Made by a program: the position numbers and the translations under genes
In this document: one piece after another, positions 1 through 9,274 of the stretch
Position numbering within the stretch: position 1 is the stretch's first letter
Layout of the letters: the number at the start of each line of letters is the position of its first letter
Assembly: GCA_015068605.1 (NCBI GenBank)
Contig: SVKF01000008.1
Location: forward strand, 16,725 to 80,724
Reading direction: 5' to 3'
DNA length: 64,000 nucleotides
Origin: Oscillospiraceae bacterium
Lineage (GTDB): Bacteria > Bacillota > Clostridia > Monoglobales > Monoglobaceae
Notes under the pieces: model-generated
Databases searched by the model: none
Told to the model about the DNA's origin: nothing
Seen by the model: the letters and a program-made list of their open reading frames with translations, nothing else

Positions 1-864
1 TCAAATTTCGCCAACGGACTTAATGCAAAAATTCTTGCCAAGCTTGAATATTTTAATCCCGCGGGAAGTGTTAAAGACAGAGTCGGTCTCGCAATGATAA
101 ACGATGCGGAAAATCGAGGACTCCTCAGAAAAGGGTCTGTTATTATCGAGCCAACCAGCGGAAACACAGGGATTGGACTTGCCTGCGTTGCGGCGGCGAG
201 AGGGTATAGGGTCATTCTGACAATGCCTGAAACCATGAGCGTTGAACGGCGAAATCTATTGAAAGCCTACGGTGCGGAAATAGTCTTAACTGACGGAAAA
301 AAAGGGATGTCAGGGGCTGTTGAGAAGGCACTTGAGCTTTCAAAGGAAATTGAGGGAGGCTTTATCCCCGGTCAGTTTGAAAATCCTGCAAACCCCAAGG
401 CACACAGAGAATCCACCGGGGTCGAAATATGGGAGGATACTGATGGTCAGGTTGACATTTTCGTTGCAGGCATCGGAACCGGCGGAACTCTTTCGGGAGT
501 TGGTGAATATCTTAAATCCCAAAATCCACGCATAAAAATCGTTGCCGTTGAGCCTCTTTCCTCACCACTTCTGTCGGAAGGAAGAGCCGGGGCGCACAAA
601 ATTCAGGGGATTGGAGCGAATTTCATCCCCGATGCTTTAAACCGTGAAATTTATGACGAAATAATAACCGTTTCCGATGAAGATGCCATGAAAACGGGAA
701 AAGCCCTCGCAAGACAAGAGGGAATCCTTGTCGGAATTTCCTCGGGTGCATCGGTTTTTGCCGCAACCAAGCTTGCCGAAAGGGAAGAAAACAAAGGCAA
801 AATCATCGTTGCTCTCCTTCCTGACACAGGTGAGCGGTATATGTCCACTTCAATGTTTGACTAA
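1..864 (+). CDS. cysK: Cysteine synthase (O-acetylserine sulfhydrylase), 5' end missing
   Basis: PLP enzyme that makes cysteine from O-acetylserine and sulfide in the cytoplasm. The frame is open from base 1, so the true start lies outside the window; 287 residues are visible against about 305 for the family, so roughly 20 are missing. An ATG at 94 is not the start, because the conserved PLP-lysine motif NPAGSVKDR lies upstream of it (bases 58-84). Further on come the substrate loop [11 protein letters not shown], the phosphate-binding loop [12 protein letters not shown] and GISSGAS near the C-terminus. The stop is TAA at 862. Regulation cannot be judged because the promoter is not in view. 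The family call is firm; CysK versus CysM is inferred from the motifs. Confidence 0.95.
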   Translation, partial: SNFANGLNAKILAKLEYFNPAGSVKDRVGLAMINDAENRGLLRKGSVIIEPTSGNTGIGLACVAAARGYRVILTMPETMSVERRNLLKAYGAEIVLTDGKKGMSGAVEKALELSKEIEGGFIPGQFENPANPKAHRESTGVEIWEDTDGQVDIFVAGIGTGGTLSGVGEYLKSQNPRIKIVAVEPLSSPLLSEGRAGAHKIQGIGANFIPDALNREIYDEIITVSDEDAMKTGKALARQEGILVGISSGASVFAATKLAEREENKGKIIVALLPDTGERYMSTSMFD

Positions 865-935
865 AGGGAATGTTAAAAGCTCCGAATTGCAAGAAAAGAA
901 GAAGGCTGACAGAGGTTGAACTGTTTACAATTTAT

Positions 936-3572
936 TTATTCATCTTCGTTATTTTTTAACTTTATCTGTTTAAGTTTTTCTTCCAAAACTCTTAAAAATC
1001 CGGAGTTATCCGTTTTTAAATTATACAGCTCCACCATTTTTCGGACACCCTTTTCCACACTTATAACATCTTCCTCCAAGTGTCTTGCCGGCATCCTGAA
1101 TGCTCCGCTTCCAAAAATTATAAGCTGTTCGAGAGCATCTGATGTTGCAACGGTTACCTGATAATTTTTCGTTAATTCTTTAGCTGTTTTTTCAATATAG
1201 GCATCGGCGGTTTGGGCTTCCTTTGTATAGACAATCGTCAGCCCTTTTTCCCGTTCCTCTTCGCCACGGTTTCCCTTAACCTTATAGGCATCAAAAACCA
1301 ATATGATTTCATAATCCTTAAAGACCTTATAAACCGAGAGCCGTTCAATCAGCTCCCGTCTTGCGTCCTCCAAACTGTATGACGCAATTTTTTTAAGGCT
1401 GTCCCATGCAAAAATCATATTATATCCATCTATCAAAAGATAGCTTTTATCATACTTCTTCCCACTGCTTTTTCTCGGCTTATATGGTTTAGCCTCCTTC
1501 GGGGTATGCATAGCACGGTCAGGCAGTTTTGTTTCCACCTTACCGTAAGTTCTCTCAAAAATCCGAAGCAGCTCCTCATCATCGGCAGAGACAGAGGAAG
1601 CACGAACAGTTTTTGCCTTTTCTTCCACCTTTTTTGGCTTTAATATACTTTCCAAATGCATATAATCGGAAACCTCGTTCCACTTCACATGAAATCCCGC
1701 TCCGTGGGAACAAAAAACGGAGTCGGGAGTGTTTTCCGTGTCTTCTTCCGCAGAATATCCGATGGTTTCCACAACTTCATCGGTATTTTGGCAATTACCA
1801 TATCCGCCAAACCTACAGGTTATTTGTCCGACACCGTGAGTATATGCCGTAATCTGCTTTTGATAATTTCTTATAACCTCTGCCGGGGCAGTTCCTTTGA
1901 TTTTCGACATTTCAACCGAGGTGCGAAAAACAGAAAATTCCGCCCCCATTAAATTCAAATCCGTCATAACCTTTCCCACATTATCCGCCGGAATATCAAT
2001 AACAAAGTCATAATAAGGCTCAAGCAAAAGAGATTTCGCTTTCATTAAGCCTTGTCTTACGGCTCTGTATGTTGCCTGACGGAAATCTCCGCCTTCCGTA
2101 TGCTTTAAATGGGCTGCTCCGGATTTTAACGTGATTTTCACATCGGTTATTGGCGAACCCGTCAAAACACCGATATGCTGCTTTTCCATCAAATGAGTCA
2201 GAATAAGCCTCTGCCAGTTTTTATCCAAAACATTTTCGGGACAATCGACTTCAAACTGCATTCCCGTCCCCCTTGGCAAGGGCGATAGCAAAAGATGTAC
2301 CTCCGCATAATGACGCAAAGGCTCAAAATGTCCGACACCTTCCACCACATTTTCAATGGTTTCTTTATATAAAATCCTTCCCTCTTCAAAGGCAACATCC
2401 ATATCAAAACGGTTTTTAACAAGCTGTTTTAGGATTTCAAGCTGAATTACGCCCATAACACGCAAATGAATTTCTTTCATTTGACTGTTCCATGTTACCA
2501 TAAGTTGAGTTTCTTCCTGCTCCAGCTCTTTAAATTTTTCAAGGGCAACCGAGGGGCTCACATCCGACGGCAAAATGACACGATAATTGAAAATCGGCTC
2601 TGCCGTCAGGGGTGAGGCATTTCCCTCAAAACCCAGACCTTGTCCGGTAGCAGTTTGCTTTAGCCCTGCCACAGCACAAACACAGCCGGGATACACTTCC
2701 TCCGCTGGCTGATATTTTTCTCCCGAATATATACGGATTTCATTCACTTTTTCTTCTATATCTTCTCCTGTTCGGATAAGATTTCTCACTCTTAGGCTTC
2801 CGCCCGTAATTTTCATATAAGTCAAACGAATTCCTCTGTCGTCCTGACCTATTTTAAACACCTTTGCCCCGAAAGCTTCCATTGCTTTTGCAGGCAGGCT
2901 TAATCGCTCCAGAGCCTTCAGGAAAAAGTCAACTCCCTGCATTTTAAGAGCCGACCCGGAAAAGCATGGAAAAACAGACCTTCTCTTTATTGCCTCAGCA
3001 ACCGTTTTTTCGGAAATCTCGCCCAACAAAGCCTCCTCCATCAAACTTTCATCGCAAAGAGCCAGACTTTCGCAAATTTTCTCCGAATTTTCCGTGAAAT
3101 CTATAAAATTTTCACCAAATTCAGCTCCCAATTCCTTTATGACCCGTTCTTTGTCCGCTCCCGTCAAATCCATTTTATTAATAAAAACAAAAAGCGGAAT
3201 ATTATGTTTTTCCAAAAGCTCCCACAAAGTCTTTGTGTGACTTTGAATACCGTCTGTTCCGCTTATAACCAAAACAGCATAATCCAAAACAGCCAAGGTT
3301 CGTTCCGCCTCAGCGGAAAAATCCACATGACCGGGTGTGTCCAAAAGGGTTATCAGAGTGTTTTCAAGACCAATTATCGCTTGCTTTGAAAAAATGGTAA
3401 TCCCTCTTTTTCGTTCTATTTCATTAATATCCAAAAAGGCATCCCCCAAATCTACTCTGCCCAGTTTGCGAATTTCCCCTGCCGAAAACAAAAGCCCTTC
3501 TGAAAGGGTTGTTTTTCCTGCGTCAACATGTGCCAGAATTCCGAGAGCAATCCGTTTCATTTCCTTTTCCAT
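936..3572 (-). CDS. Tet(M)-like ribosome-associated GTPase fused to a Rae1/YacP-type NYN nuclease domain
   Basis: 878 residues. The N-terminal 640 or so follow the EF-G/Tet(M) ribosomal protection plan: G1 AHVDAGKTT (residues 14-22), G3 DTPGH (78-82), G4 NKMD, then EF-G domains II-V. After a basic linker (about 655-708) comes a complete NYN domain (about 709-850) resembling Bacillus YacP/Rae1, with LLIDGYNMIFAW, VFDAYKVKG, TADAYIEK and ATSDALEQ carrying the acidic residues of the nuclease fold. Established: Tet(M) enters the A site and ejects tetracycline; Rae1 is a ribosome-associated endonuclease cutting mRNA in the A site. Inference: one polypeptide could clear and cleave at stalled A sites. 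The N-terminal half is clearly divergent from mobile tet genes, and no mobile element is adjacent, so resistance should not be assumed. Start ATG has AAAGGTAAG upstream. Confidence 0.9.
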   Translation of the reverse strand: MEKEMKRIALGILAHVDAGKTTLSEGLLFSAGEIRKLGRVDLGDAFLDINEIERKRGITIFSKQAIIGLENTLITLLDTPGHVDFSAEAERTLAVLDYAVLVISGTDGIQSHTKTLWELLEKHNIPLFVFINKMDLTGADKERVIKELGAEFGENFIDFTENSEKICESLALCDESLMEEALLGEISEKTVAEAIKRRSVFPCFSGSALKMQGVDFFLKALERLSLPAKAMEAFGAKVFKIGQDDRGIRLTYMKITGGSLRVRNLIRTGEDIEEKVNEIRIYSGEKYQPAEEVYPGCVCAVAGLKQTATGQGLGFEGNASPLTAEPIFNYRVILPSDVSPSVALEKFKELEQEETQLMVTWNSQMKEIHLRVMGVIQLEILKQLVKNRFDMDVAFEEGRILYKETIENVVEGVGHFEPLRHYAEVHLLLSPLPRGTGMQFEVDCPENVLDKNWQRLILTHLMEKQHIGVLTGSPITDVKITLKSGAAHLKHTEGGDFRQATYRAVRQGLMKAKSLLLEPYYDFVIDIPADNVGKVMTDLNLMGAEFSVFRTSVEMSKIKGTAPAEVIRNYQKQITAYTHGVGQITCRFGGYGNCQNTDEVVETIGYSAEEDTENTPDSVFCSHGAGFHVKWNEVSDYMHLESILKPKKVEEKAKTVRASSVSADDEELLRIFERTYGKVETKLPDRAMHTPKEAKPYKPRKSSGKKYDKSYLLIDGYNMIFAWDSLKKIASYSLEDARRELIERLSVYKVFKDYEIILVFDAYKVKGNRGEEEREKGLTIVYTKEAQTADAYIEKTAKELTKNYQVTVATSDALEQLIIFGSGAFRMPARHLEEDVISVEKGVRKMVELYNLKTDNSGFLRVLEEKLKQIKLKNNEDE

Positions 3573-3602
3573 ATATCTTACCTTTTGCTAAAAAATTTAT
3601 AA

Positions 3603-3703
3603 GGGCAATTTAATCGTGTATTTTATCTTATAAGAAACTGCATCTTTCCCATAAGATAAAATATTTCACCCGACCGAATAAAAACGGTCGGGGAAAATTG
3701 CCC
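3603..3703. repeat. Nested inverted repeats, three-way-junction-like element
   Basis: GGGCAATTT (3603-3611) pairs with AAATTGCCC (3695-3703) and encloses two perfect hairpins: ATTTTATCTTAT (3620-3631) with its complement (3651-3662), and CCCGACCG (3669-3676) with CGGTCGGG (3685-3692). It fills the gap between the fusion GTPase gene and the 3' end of the mannosidase gene. It may act as a terminator for the mannosidase gene, but it is more elaborate than needed; a small non-autonomous element is possible. Confidence 0.6.
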
Positions 3704-3725
3704 AAATCCAATCTGTGAAAACACA

Positions 3726-6404
3726 TCAGAATTTAACCATAACAGTTGAAATATGCCATGGCGCTATATTAAGCTTAACTTTATTTCCGTCAAGCTCGGT
3801 ATTATTATAAGCTAAAACCTCTTCATTCATATTGGTTTCAACCGCTTCTTTTACGCTGTCTGCAAATTCAAGGGTTGCAACAGAGTCTTTATCCGAGGCA
3901 TTAAACATTCTGACGATATATGCATTATCTTCTCTTTCCGCACATTTTATCACAGATAAAAGAATATCATCTCCGCTTAACTTAAAGCTACTTACGGGAG
4001 CCTTCGTTTTCGAGTCAGCCTCAACCTCAGCATAGGCACTTATCAGCCCGACTCCCATAATATCCTGCTGACGAACAAGGTCTGCATATGAAATATCCGA
4101 GTTTAAAGGCACAAGGCGGAAGTTAAATTCGTGTTCGCCCTGAATTTGTCCGCCGACTTCACCGTTAGTTGTTACTGTTTTCTTAAAACTGCGAATTAAA
4201 GTTGCATACAGCGTTTTATAATCATCATCAAAGCTTGCACATTCGTGGAGTCCTTCTGCGCTGACAAAGGCAAGTCCTGTTCCGTCCGCCCTGCGCTTAC
4301 CCATAATACCGTTCATTGCTTTTTCATGAACTTCAGGCTCATACCAATTCTGTGTTGAATAATCAATATCAACATTTCTCTCACAGCAATAAAACGCCTG
4401 ACCTGCAAAATATTTGTCGCCTTCTGTATATGTGGGCACTGCAAGGCGAAGTCTGTGGTCACACACATTATTATCAACAGTCAGCTTAACATCAACATAT
4501 TCCGCATCTTCATTAAGCCCAACTTCAAATACCGCGGTATACTCTTTATACGCATCACTTCGTGTTTTTCCCGTTGCGCTAAATTCCATTTTCTCAGGGA
4601 CCATAAATTTTTTGGTAATCCTGAATACACACCTTGAGCAGCCGCTTTCAATTTTTTCAACATTGCAACCGCCAAAGGCTGACATAACCGCTCTGTCATT
4701 TCTTGGATTGCAATGTGACCAGCCGTCCCCGATTTCACCATCATCAACAAGGCAAAGCTGATTATCATAAGTCCTGTCGTTAAGCTTATCATATATACAC
4801 AAAGTACCGTTTGGATTAATTTTAACACGGATTTTGCTGTTTTCCATATAATCAACACCGCTGTTTAAATGTGACAAATAACGGGTAAATTCCTTTGACG
4901 GAACAATACGATATTCGCACATTCCCGATGCCGGCAAATGGGCTTTAAATGTAACTCTGTGCACATCAACAGTTTCACAATGATGTTCAATAATTCTTCG
5001 GGTCATTCCACGCTTAATATCAACCACCTGATAGGGAATCTCATTGCCCTCATAATCGCATATTCTGAAATTATTTATAAGCTCATAACCGCAAAGAGGC
5101 TCTGCAAATTGCTCCGGATAATCCGCCTTCATATTAATGTCCACGGTTATGACTCTGTCTATATCATAAGGAAGAGGATTAAACAATGTCAGTATTCCGT
5201 GAGTATCCTTATCCTTTCCGTTAAGATACGGTCTTGCTTCACTATACATATAATCCGCCAGAAGCTCATCGCAAAGCTCTTCTGTCTGAGAAAATCTGTA
5301 TTCCATATCCTTGTGCACCCGATCAATCGAACAACCGCATATAGAATCATGAGGATGATTTTGAATAAGATGCTTATATGCAACTTTTACATATTCCCTC
5401 TCCATCGGATTTCCCGACATTGCCGAAAATGCGACCATTGGCTCAACAATTTTTTCCAGCTTGTTCTGACATATATCATTTGCCTTTTTAATGGTATAAT
5501 AGCTTGAAACCGTATTTGGTATAAGCTGCATTGAATCAAACCATTTAGCACTGATATTAAGTTCACCTTCAACAACCGGCAGCTCATCACGATATTGCTC
5601 AAGATATACCCCTGCATCACGCAAATCACAATGATAAACCTCAAAGTCGGGTAAAATCTCTTTTATAAACTCAATATATTTTCCCGTGTCAGTATGTAAT
5701 GGACTATGGTCTATTCCGTCACTTACAATATATACAGGAAGCTCACTTGTCGTAAGCAAATAATCCATATATGCTTTTGTTCTATCCTTGATTTCGTCAA
5801 GGGTATACGGCTCTTCACCAAAAGGTCTTTCAAGCACACGACGGGCATATTCACCATACGCTCCGTTATTGCTGATATGGATATTAATAACCTCACTGCC
5901 ATCGGGAGATTTCCATATAAAATACGGCGTGCTGCAGGTATGATAGCCTCTGCACTGATAAGAATGGTTTATATCAAAACCGGTGAAGATTTGCGGCATT
6001 TGCGCTATATGTCCGAATATATCGCAAATATATCCAAACTTCCACGCACTTTCAGCGCCCCATTTTTTTGATACCTCATGACCCAGCATAAGATTTCTTA
6101 TAAGGCTTTCCCCCGAAAGATTAAACTCATCAGGCATAACATACCACGGTCCAACCTTAATCCGACCGTTTTTGATATACTCCGTAAGCTCCTGTGCGTT
6201 CTTGGGCTTTATCTCGGCATAATCCTCCAAAACTATGCTCTGTCCGTCAAGATGAAAAATCTTAAAATCCTCCTGATTCTTCATGGCATCAAGAATTCCG
6301 TCCATAACCTTAACCAATCTGTATCTGAATCCCTGAAAGCTCTGATACCACTCCCTGTCCCAATGAGTTGACGAAAAATAAAAAATCTTCTTTTTCTTAT
6401 CCAT
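3726..6404 (-). CDS. GH38 alpha-mannosidase family protein
   Basis: 892-residue retaining glycoside hydrolase of the GH38 family, predicted to release alpha-linked mannose (or mannosylglycerate-type substrates) from oligosaccharides. Visible: zinc-site motif STHWDREW (His14, Asp16), the CDIFGH motif whose Asp (about residue 128) is the expected nucleophile, and NHPHDSICGCS near residue 370, all typical of bacterial GH38. There is no signal peptide, so the substrate is probably imported and cut in the cytoplasm. It is divergent from the lyxose-isomerase-type gene, with a consensus promoter at 6446-6474. Neighbours suggest a sugar-salvage locus, though no transporter is adjacent. Exact linkage specificity cannot be read from the sequence. 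Confidence 0.93.
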   Translation of the reverse strand: MDKKKKIFYFSSTHWDREWYQSFQGFRYRLVKVMDGILDAMKNQEDFKIFHLDGQSIVLEDYAEIKPKNAQELTEYIKNGRIKVGPWYVMPDEFNLSGESLIRNLMLGHEVSKKWGAESAWKFGYICDIFGHIAQMPQIFTGFDINHSYQCRGYHTCSTPYFIWKSPDGSEVINIHISNNGAYGEYARRVLERPFGEEPYTLDEIKDRTKAYMDYLLTTSELPVYIVSDGIDHSPLHTDTGKYIEFIKEILPDFEVYHCDLRDAGVYLEQYRDELPVVEGELNISAKWFDSMQLIPNTVSSYYTIKKANDICQNKLEKIVEPMVAFSAMSGNPMEREYVKVAYKHLIQNHPHDSICGCSIDRVHKDMEYRFSQTEELCDELLADYMYSEARPYLNGKDKDTHGILTLFNPLPYDIDRVITVDINMKADYPEQFAEPLCGYELINNFRICDYEGNEIPYQVVDIKRGMTRRIIEHHCETVDVHRVTFKAHLPASGMCEYRIVPSKEFTRYLSHLNSGVDYMENSKIRVKINPNGTLCIYDKLNDRTYDNQLCLVDDGEIGDGWSHCNPRNDRAVMSAFGGCNVEKIESGCSRCVFRITKKFMVPEKMEFSATGKTRSDAYKEYTAVFEVGLNEDAEYVDVKLTVDNNVCDHRLRLAVPTYTEGDKYFAGQAFYCCERNVDIDYSTQNWYEPEVHEKAMNGIMGKRRADGTGLAFVSAEGLHECASFDDDYKTLYATLIRSFKKTVTTNGEVGGQIQGEHEFNFRLVPLNSDISYADLVRQQDIMGVGLISAYAEVEADSKTKAPVSSFKLSGDDILLSVIKCAEREDNAYIVRMFNASDKDSVATLEFADSVKEAVETNMNEEVLAYNNTELDGNKVKLNIAPWHISTVMVKF

Positions 6405-6445
6405 ATTTAAATCCTCCTGTGCAAAACAACCGTTTCATATACTTA

Positions 6446-6474
6446 ATTATATTCCATTGCGTATAAATTGTCAA
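6446..6474 (-). promoter_or_regulatory. Sigma-A promoter of the GH38 gene
   Basis: On the minus strand TTGACA (6469-6474), 17-base spacer, TATAAT (6446-6451). It lies 42 bases upstream of the mannosidase start and almost abuts the divergent promoter at 6502. Confidence 0.8.
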
Positions 6475-6501
6475 TCTTAAACTCTAATTTCTCTCAATGC
6501 T

Positions 6502-6530
6502 TGACAACTGCAATTTGTCGGTATATAATA
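6502..6530 (+). promoter_or_regulatory. Sigma-A promoter of the lyxose isomerase-type gene
   Basis: TTGACA (6502-6507), 17 bases, TATAAT (6525-6530). The two divergent -35 boxes are only 27 bases apart, so one bound regulator could control both genes. Confidence 0.8.
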
Positions 6531-6583
6531 GGTGTAGTATGAAAAATATCGTAAATAATTGGATGTCTTGAAAGGAGTTTCCC

Positions 6584-7117
6584 GTGAAAAAAGAACAGTA
6601 TACCCTAATAAAAGAGAGAGCACTTACCTACTTTGAAAAAGCAGGGATAGTTCTCACAAGCGAAGAAAAAGAAAATTTAGAGGTTGCCGACTTTGGTCTT
6701 GATATGATTGAGGAAATCGGTCTTCAGATATGTGTGTATATTAACACAGACCGAGTATGCGCAAAGGAAATGGTGCTTTTCCCGAAACAGACTTGCCCCG
6801 AACATATGCATATCAGCTCATACGGGAAAGAGGGGAAGGAAGAAACCTTCCGCTGTCGATTCGGAAAGGTATATCTTTATGTGGAGGGAGACGGTGAGCT
6901 TGATTGCATCAGCGGTATTAACCCTCCAACAAAAACGACCGTATACCACGAGATAATTTTGCTTCCCGGTCAGCAATACACACTTATGCCCAACACAAAG
7001 CATTGGTTCCAAGCAGGAAGCGAAGGAGCTGTAATTTCTGAATTTTCAACCACAAGCACCGACGAAACAGATGTGTTCACAGACGAAAGAATTGTCAGAA
7101 CACCCGTTGTTGAATAG
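6584..7117 (+). CDS. D-lyxose ketol-isomerase family cupin
   Basis: 177-residue single-domain cupin matching the D-lyxose/D-mannose isomerase family, which interconverts D-lyxose with D-xylulose or D-mannose with D-fructose using a divalent metal. The metal ligands are apparent: His74 and His76 in CPEHMHIS, a Glu in KEETFRCRFG (about 87), and a His in NTKHWFQAG (about 138). The ribosome binding site AAAGGAG stands a few bases before the ATG. Being divergent from the GH38 mannosidase gene, a role in passing released mannose to fructose is a reasonable inference. No sugar kinase is nearby. Confidence 0.85.
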   Translation: MKKEQYTLIKERALTYFEKAGIVLTSEEKENLEVADFGLDMIEEIGLQICVYINTDRVCAKEMVLFPKQTCPEHMHISSYGKEGKEETFRCRFGKVYLYVEGDGELDCISGINPPTKTTVYHEIILLPGQQYTLMPNTKHWFQAGSEGAVISEFSTTSTDETDVFTDERIVRTPVVE

Positions 7118-7130
7118 GTAAGCTTTATTA

Positions 7131-7201
7131 AAAAAAGATTTGATTACCCATATACATTTCGTCAAAGGCGAAAATTTTGCATGGATAATCAAATCTTTTT
7201 T
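7131..7201. terminator. Bidirectional terminator between convergent genes
   Basis: AAAAAAGATTTGATTA (7131-7146) pairs with TAATCAAATCTTTTTT (7186-7201) across a 39-base loop, giving A- and T-runs on both sides. It serves both the isomerase gene and the converging sialidase-like gene. Confidence 0.75.
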
Positions 7202-7204
7202 GTG

Positions 7205-8284
7205 TTACAGACCAAGCTCGTCAAATGTATACTTATTTAAATAGTGGCAAACTGCGTCTTCATAGGCAACATAAAGAATTTTATTTTCATAATCAACTGC
7301 CGTATGTGGATAGAACAAGGCTTTGTCCTTATCATCAACATAGCACAAAAACTCCCATGTTTTACCATTATCTCGGCTTACCTGAATTTGGAGATTTGTT
7401 CTTGCGTCAAACCCGAATGTGTTGGTAACATTTGAAATAAGCAAAAGCTTTCCGTTAACTTTTTCAAGGGTTATTTTGGAATTTCCGTTGGGAATATCTA
7501 TACTTCCGTGATGTGTCCATGTTCTTCCGTAGTCAGAGCTTTCCGCACAGTTTATATATGCATAGCTGCTGTCACGCATAAACATTATAATATGTCCATC
7601 CTCCGCTTCAATGCAGTTAGGCTCCCATAAATCGACTGAATTTCCTATATTTTTCCCGGTATCCACCGCTTTATTGTTAAGAAAATCCAAATCAATTCTG
7701 AAATCCCCATAAGGAATATAGCTTTTTCCGTTATCCCCCGTTACAACCACTCCGCAAATATGCTGTGAGCCTTCCCAAAAATTCTCATCGCCTATCTTTG
7801 GAAATTTTTTCAGTCCGCTGTTGCATATAGTGTGGTATATGGGAAAAAGAGTTTCGCCGTTACTCATTTTAATCCCTTTTCTCAAGCTGACTCCGTTAGC
7901 ATAAGGAGCAATCATTTCGGGTTTTGACCATGTTTCGCCGTTATCATAAGTATAAGAAACAAAGGTCTGGAGCTCCTTATAAGGACAATCGCCGTTGTAT
8001 GTATGAACAACCATCATCGGATTTTCAAATCCCATATAGATTTCAGGCGCCCATACCCCTCTATCCTCATGGCTGAATAAAATTTCAGGCTTCGTCCAGC
8101 TTTCGCCCTTATCATAGCTTTTGCAATAAGCAACAACATTATCATTATGCGGCTCTGTCGGTCCACCCGTTATCATAACACAGATAATCGTACCATTTGG
8201 CATAATTGCAATAACCGGCTCTCTGCCATACTTTTTATCTATATTCTCCATTTTTGAAAAATCTGCAATAAGATACTTTTCCAT
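7205..8284 (-). CDS. Sialidase-like Asp-box (BNR) beta-propeller protein
   Basis: 359 residues with five Asp-box repeats of the S-x-D-x-G-x-T-W type: SYDKGESW, TYDNGETW, VTGDNGKSY, SSDYGRTW and SRDNGKTW. This is the six-bladed propeller of sialidases and related exo-glycosidases. No secretion signal is present, so a cytoplasmic role on imported glycans is likely. The start has AGGGGGAAG upstream. It lies 11 bases after the deacetylase gene on the same strand, so both are probably one transcript from the promoter at 9178-9206. Substrate is unknown: many Asp-box proteins are not true sialidases, and an FRIP motif is not evident (the start has GREP). Confidence 0.75.
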   Translation of the reverse strand: MEKYLIADFSKMENIDKKYGREPVIAIMPNGTIICVMITGGPTEPHNDNVVAYCKSYDKGESWTKPEILFSHEDRGVWAPEIYMGFENPMMVVHTYNGDCPYKELQTFVSYTYDNGETWSKPEMIAPYANGVSLRKGIKMSNGETLFPIYHTICNSGLKKFPKIGDENFWEGSQHICGVVVTGDNGKSYIPYGDFRIDLDFLNNKAVDTGKNIGNSVDLWEPNCIEAEDGHIIMFMRDSSYAYINCAESSDYGRTWTHHGSIDIPNGNSKITLEKVNGKLLLISNVTNTFGFDARTNLQIQVSRDNGKTWEFLCYVDDKDKALFYPHTAVDYENKILYVAYEDAVCHYLNKYTFDELGL

Positions 8285-8295
8285 TATTCTTCCCC

Positions 8296-9141
8296 CTAAA
8301 TTTTCAAGGTTTCTCCCGGGGAAATTTTATAAATCTCTCCGTCAACATCAAACCATATATCAAGAAGTGTCGGGTTATAAACAGTATTGCCGTTTGCACT
8401 GTAAACAAGAGCTTCATACGCCTTTGTATACTCATAAATTTCCATATTGGTTGCGTACCATATATCGTCATTTCCCGACAGCTTTTCGCAGATTTCGTCA
8501 AGACGCTCCCAGTTGTTGTCACGACCAAATTCATAGCTGTGTCCCCAGATATAAAACAATCTCGGATAGCGACTTGCGTGATAAGTCTTCTTAGACATAT
8601 CCAAATTTATAAATTCATCGATATATTCAAAAATATTCGGATTATTATGGTGTGCCGTTGGCATCCATTGATGCCAATCCGACGGCAAACGGAACTCATT
8701 ATTATCGTTGCCTAAGGTTCTTGAATAAGCAATATCCAAATCAGAAAGATACTGCTTAATATTTTCATAGCTTGCGCCGTTATTCATAAGCCTTATGCCC
8801 GTGTCGGGATAAGCCATTCCTCTTATAATAAATCCAAACTCCTCTTCCATTTCAAGGCGACAGTCCAAAACATCTCTTATCCCCTCAATGGCACGAAGAT
8901 TTCCCTCCGCCCTGTGGTTTAAGCCATGGACTGCAATTTCATGACCACGGTCAATCATATATTCCTTAACCTGCTCATGAGTTAAAGCTCTTCTGTGTTT
9001 TCCGTTAAGATTAAAAGTACACTTCATTCCTGCCTTTGTTAAAACATCAGAAAAACGCATATCATCTGCAACTCCGTCGTCATAGCTGAATGTTACGGCT
9101 TTAGGCTTTCCCCCCGGAAACCTCATAAATTTCGACATCAT
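8296..9141 (-). CDS. Polysaccharide deacetylase family protein (CE4-like)
   Basis: 281 residues. It starts with the CE4 motif TFSYDDGVADD (metal and base aspartates) and has RGHEIAVHGLNH as the His-x3-His metal motif, so an N- or O-deacetylase of a glycan is expected. There is no signal peptide or membrane segment, unlike cell-wall deacetylases, which points to an imported oligosaccharide. Two ATG codons in tandem follow GGAGG by about 10 bases; the first is used here. First gene of a likely two-gene operon with the Asp-box protein. Confidence 0.82.
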   Translation of the reverse strand: MMSKFMRFPGGKPKAVTFSYDDGVADDMRFSDVLTKAGMKCTFNLNGKHRRALTHEQVKEYMIDRGHEIAVHGLNHRAEGNLRAIEGIRDVLDCRLEMEEEFGFIIRGMAYPDTGIRLMNNGASYENIKQYLSDLDIAYSRTLGNDNNEFRLPSDWHQWMPTAHHNNPNIFEYIDEFINLDMSKKTYHASRYPRLFYIWGHSYEFGRDNNWERLDEICEKLSGNDDIWYATNMEIYEYTKAYEALVYSANGNTVYNPTLLDIWFDVDGEIYKISPGETLKI

Positions 9142-9177
9142 AATTCCGACTCCTCCATTTCATTATTCTATGCGTAA

Positions 9178-9206
9178 ATTATAACATAATTTATTCTTAA
9201 TGTAAA
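9178..9206 (-). promoter_or_regulatory. Promoter of the deacetylase/Asp-box operon
   Basis: Minus strand TTTACA (9201-9206), 17 bases, TATAAT (9178-9183), 37 bases before the deacetylase start. Confidence 0.72.
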
Positions 9207-9238
9207 GCACAATTCTTCATTTCTTTGCAATAAAACTA

Positions 9239-9267
9239 TTGACAAAACCGCACAGGGGTGGTATAAT
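9239..9267 (+). promoter_or_regulatory. Promoter of the T-box/trpB transcript
   Basis: TTGACA (9239-9244), 17-base spacer, TATAAT (9262-9267), directly before the T-box leader. Confidence 0.85.
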
Positions 9268-9274
9268 TAGCATA

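Noticed and set aside
936..3572. Tetracycline resistance gene on a mobile element
   Set aside because: The GTPase half is divergent, a nuclease domain is fused, and no integrase, conjugation or resistance-leader sequence is adjacent.
4938..5507. 189-codon plus-strand frame inside the GH38 gene
   Set aside because: Antisense to a clear GH38 reading frame with conserved active-site motifs; no ribosome binding site.
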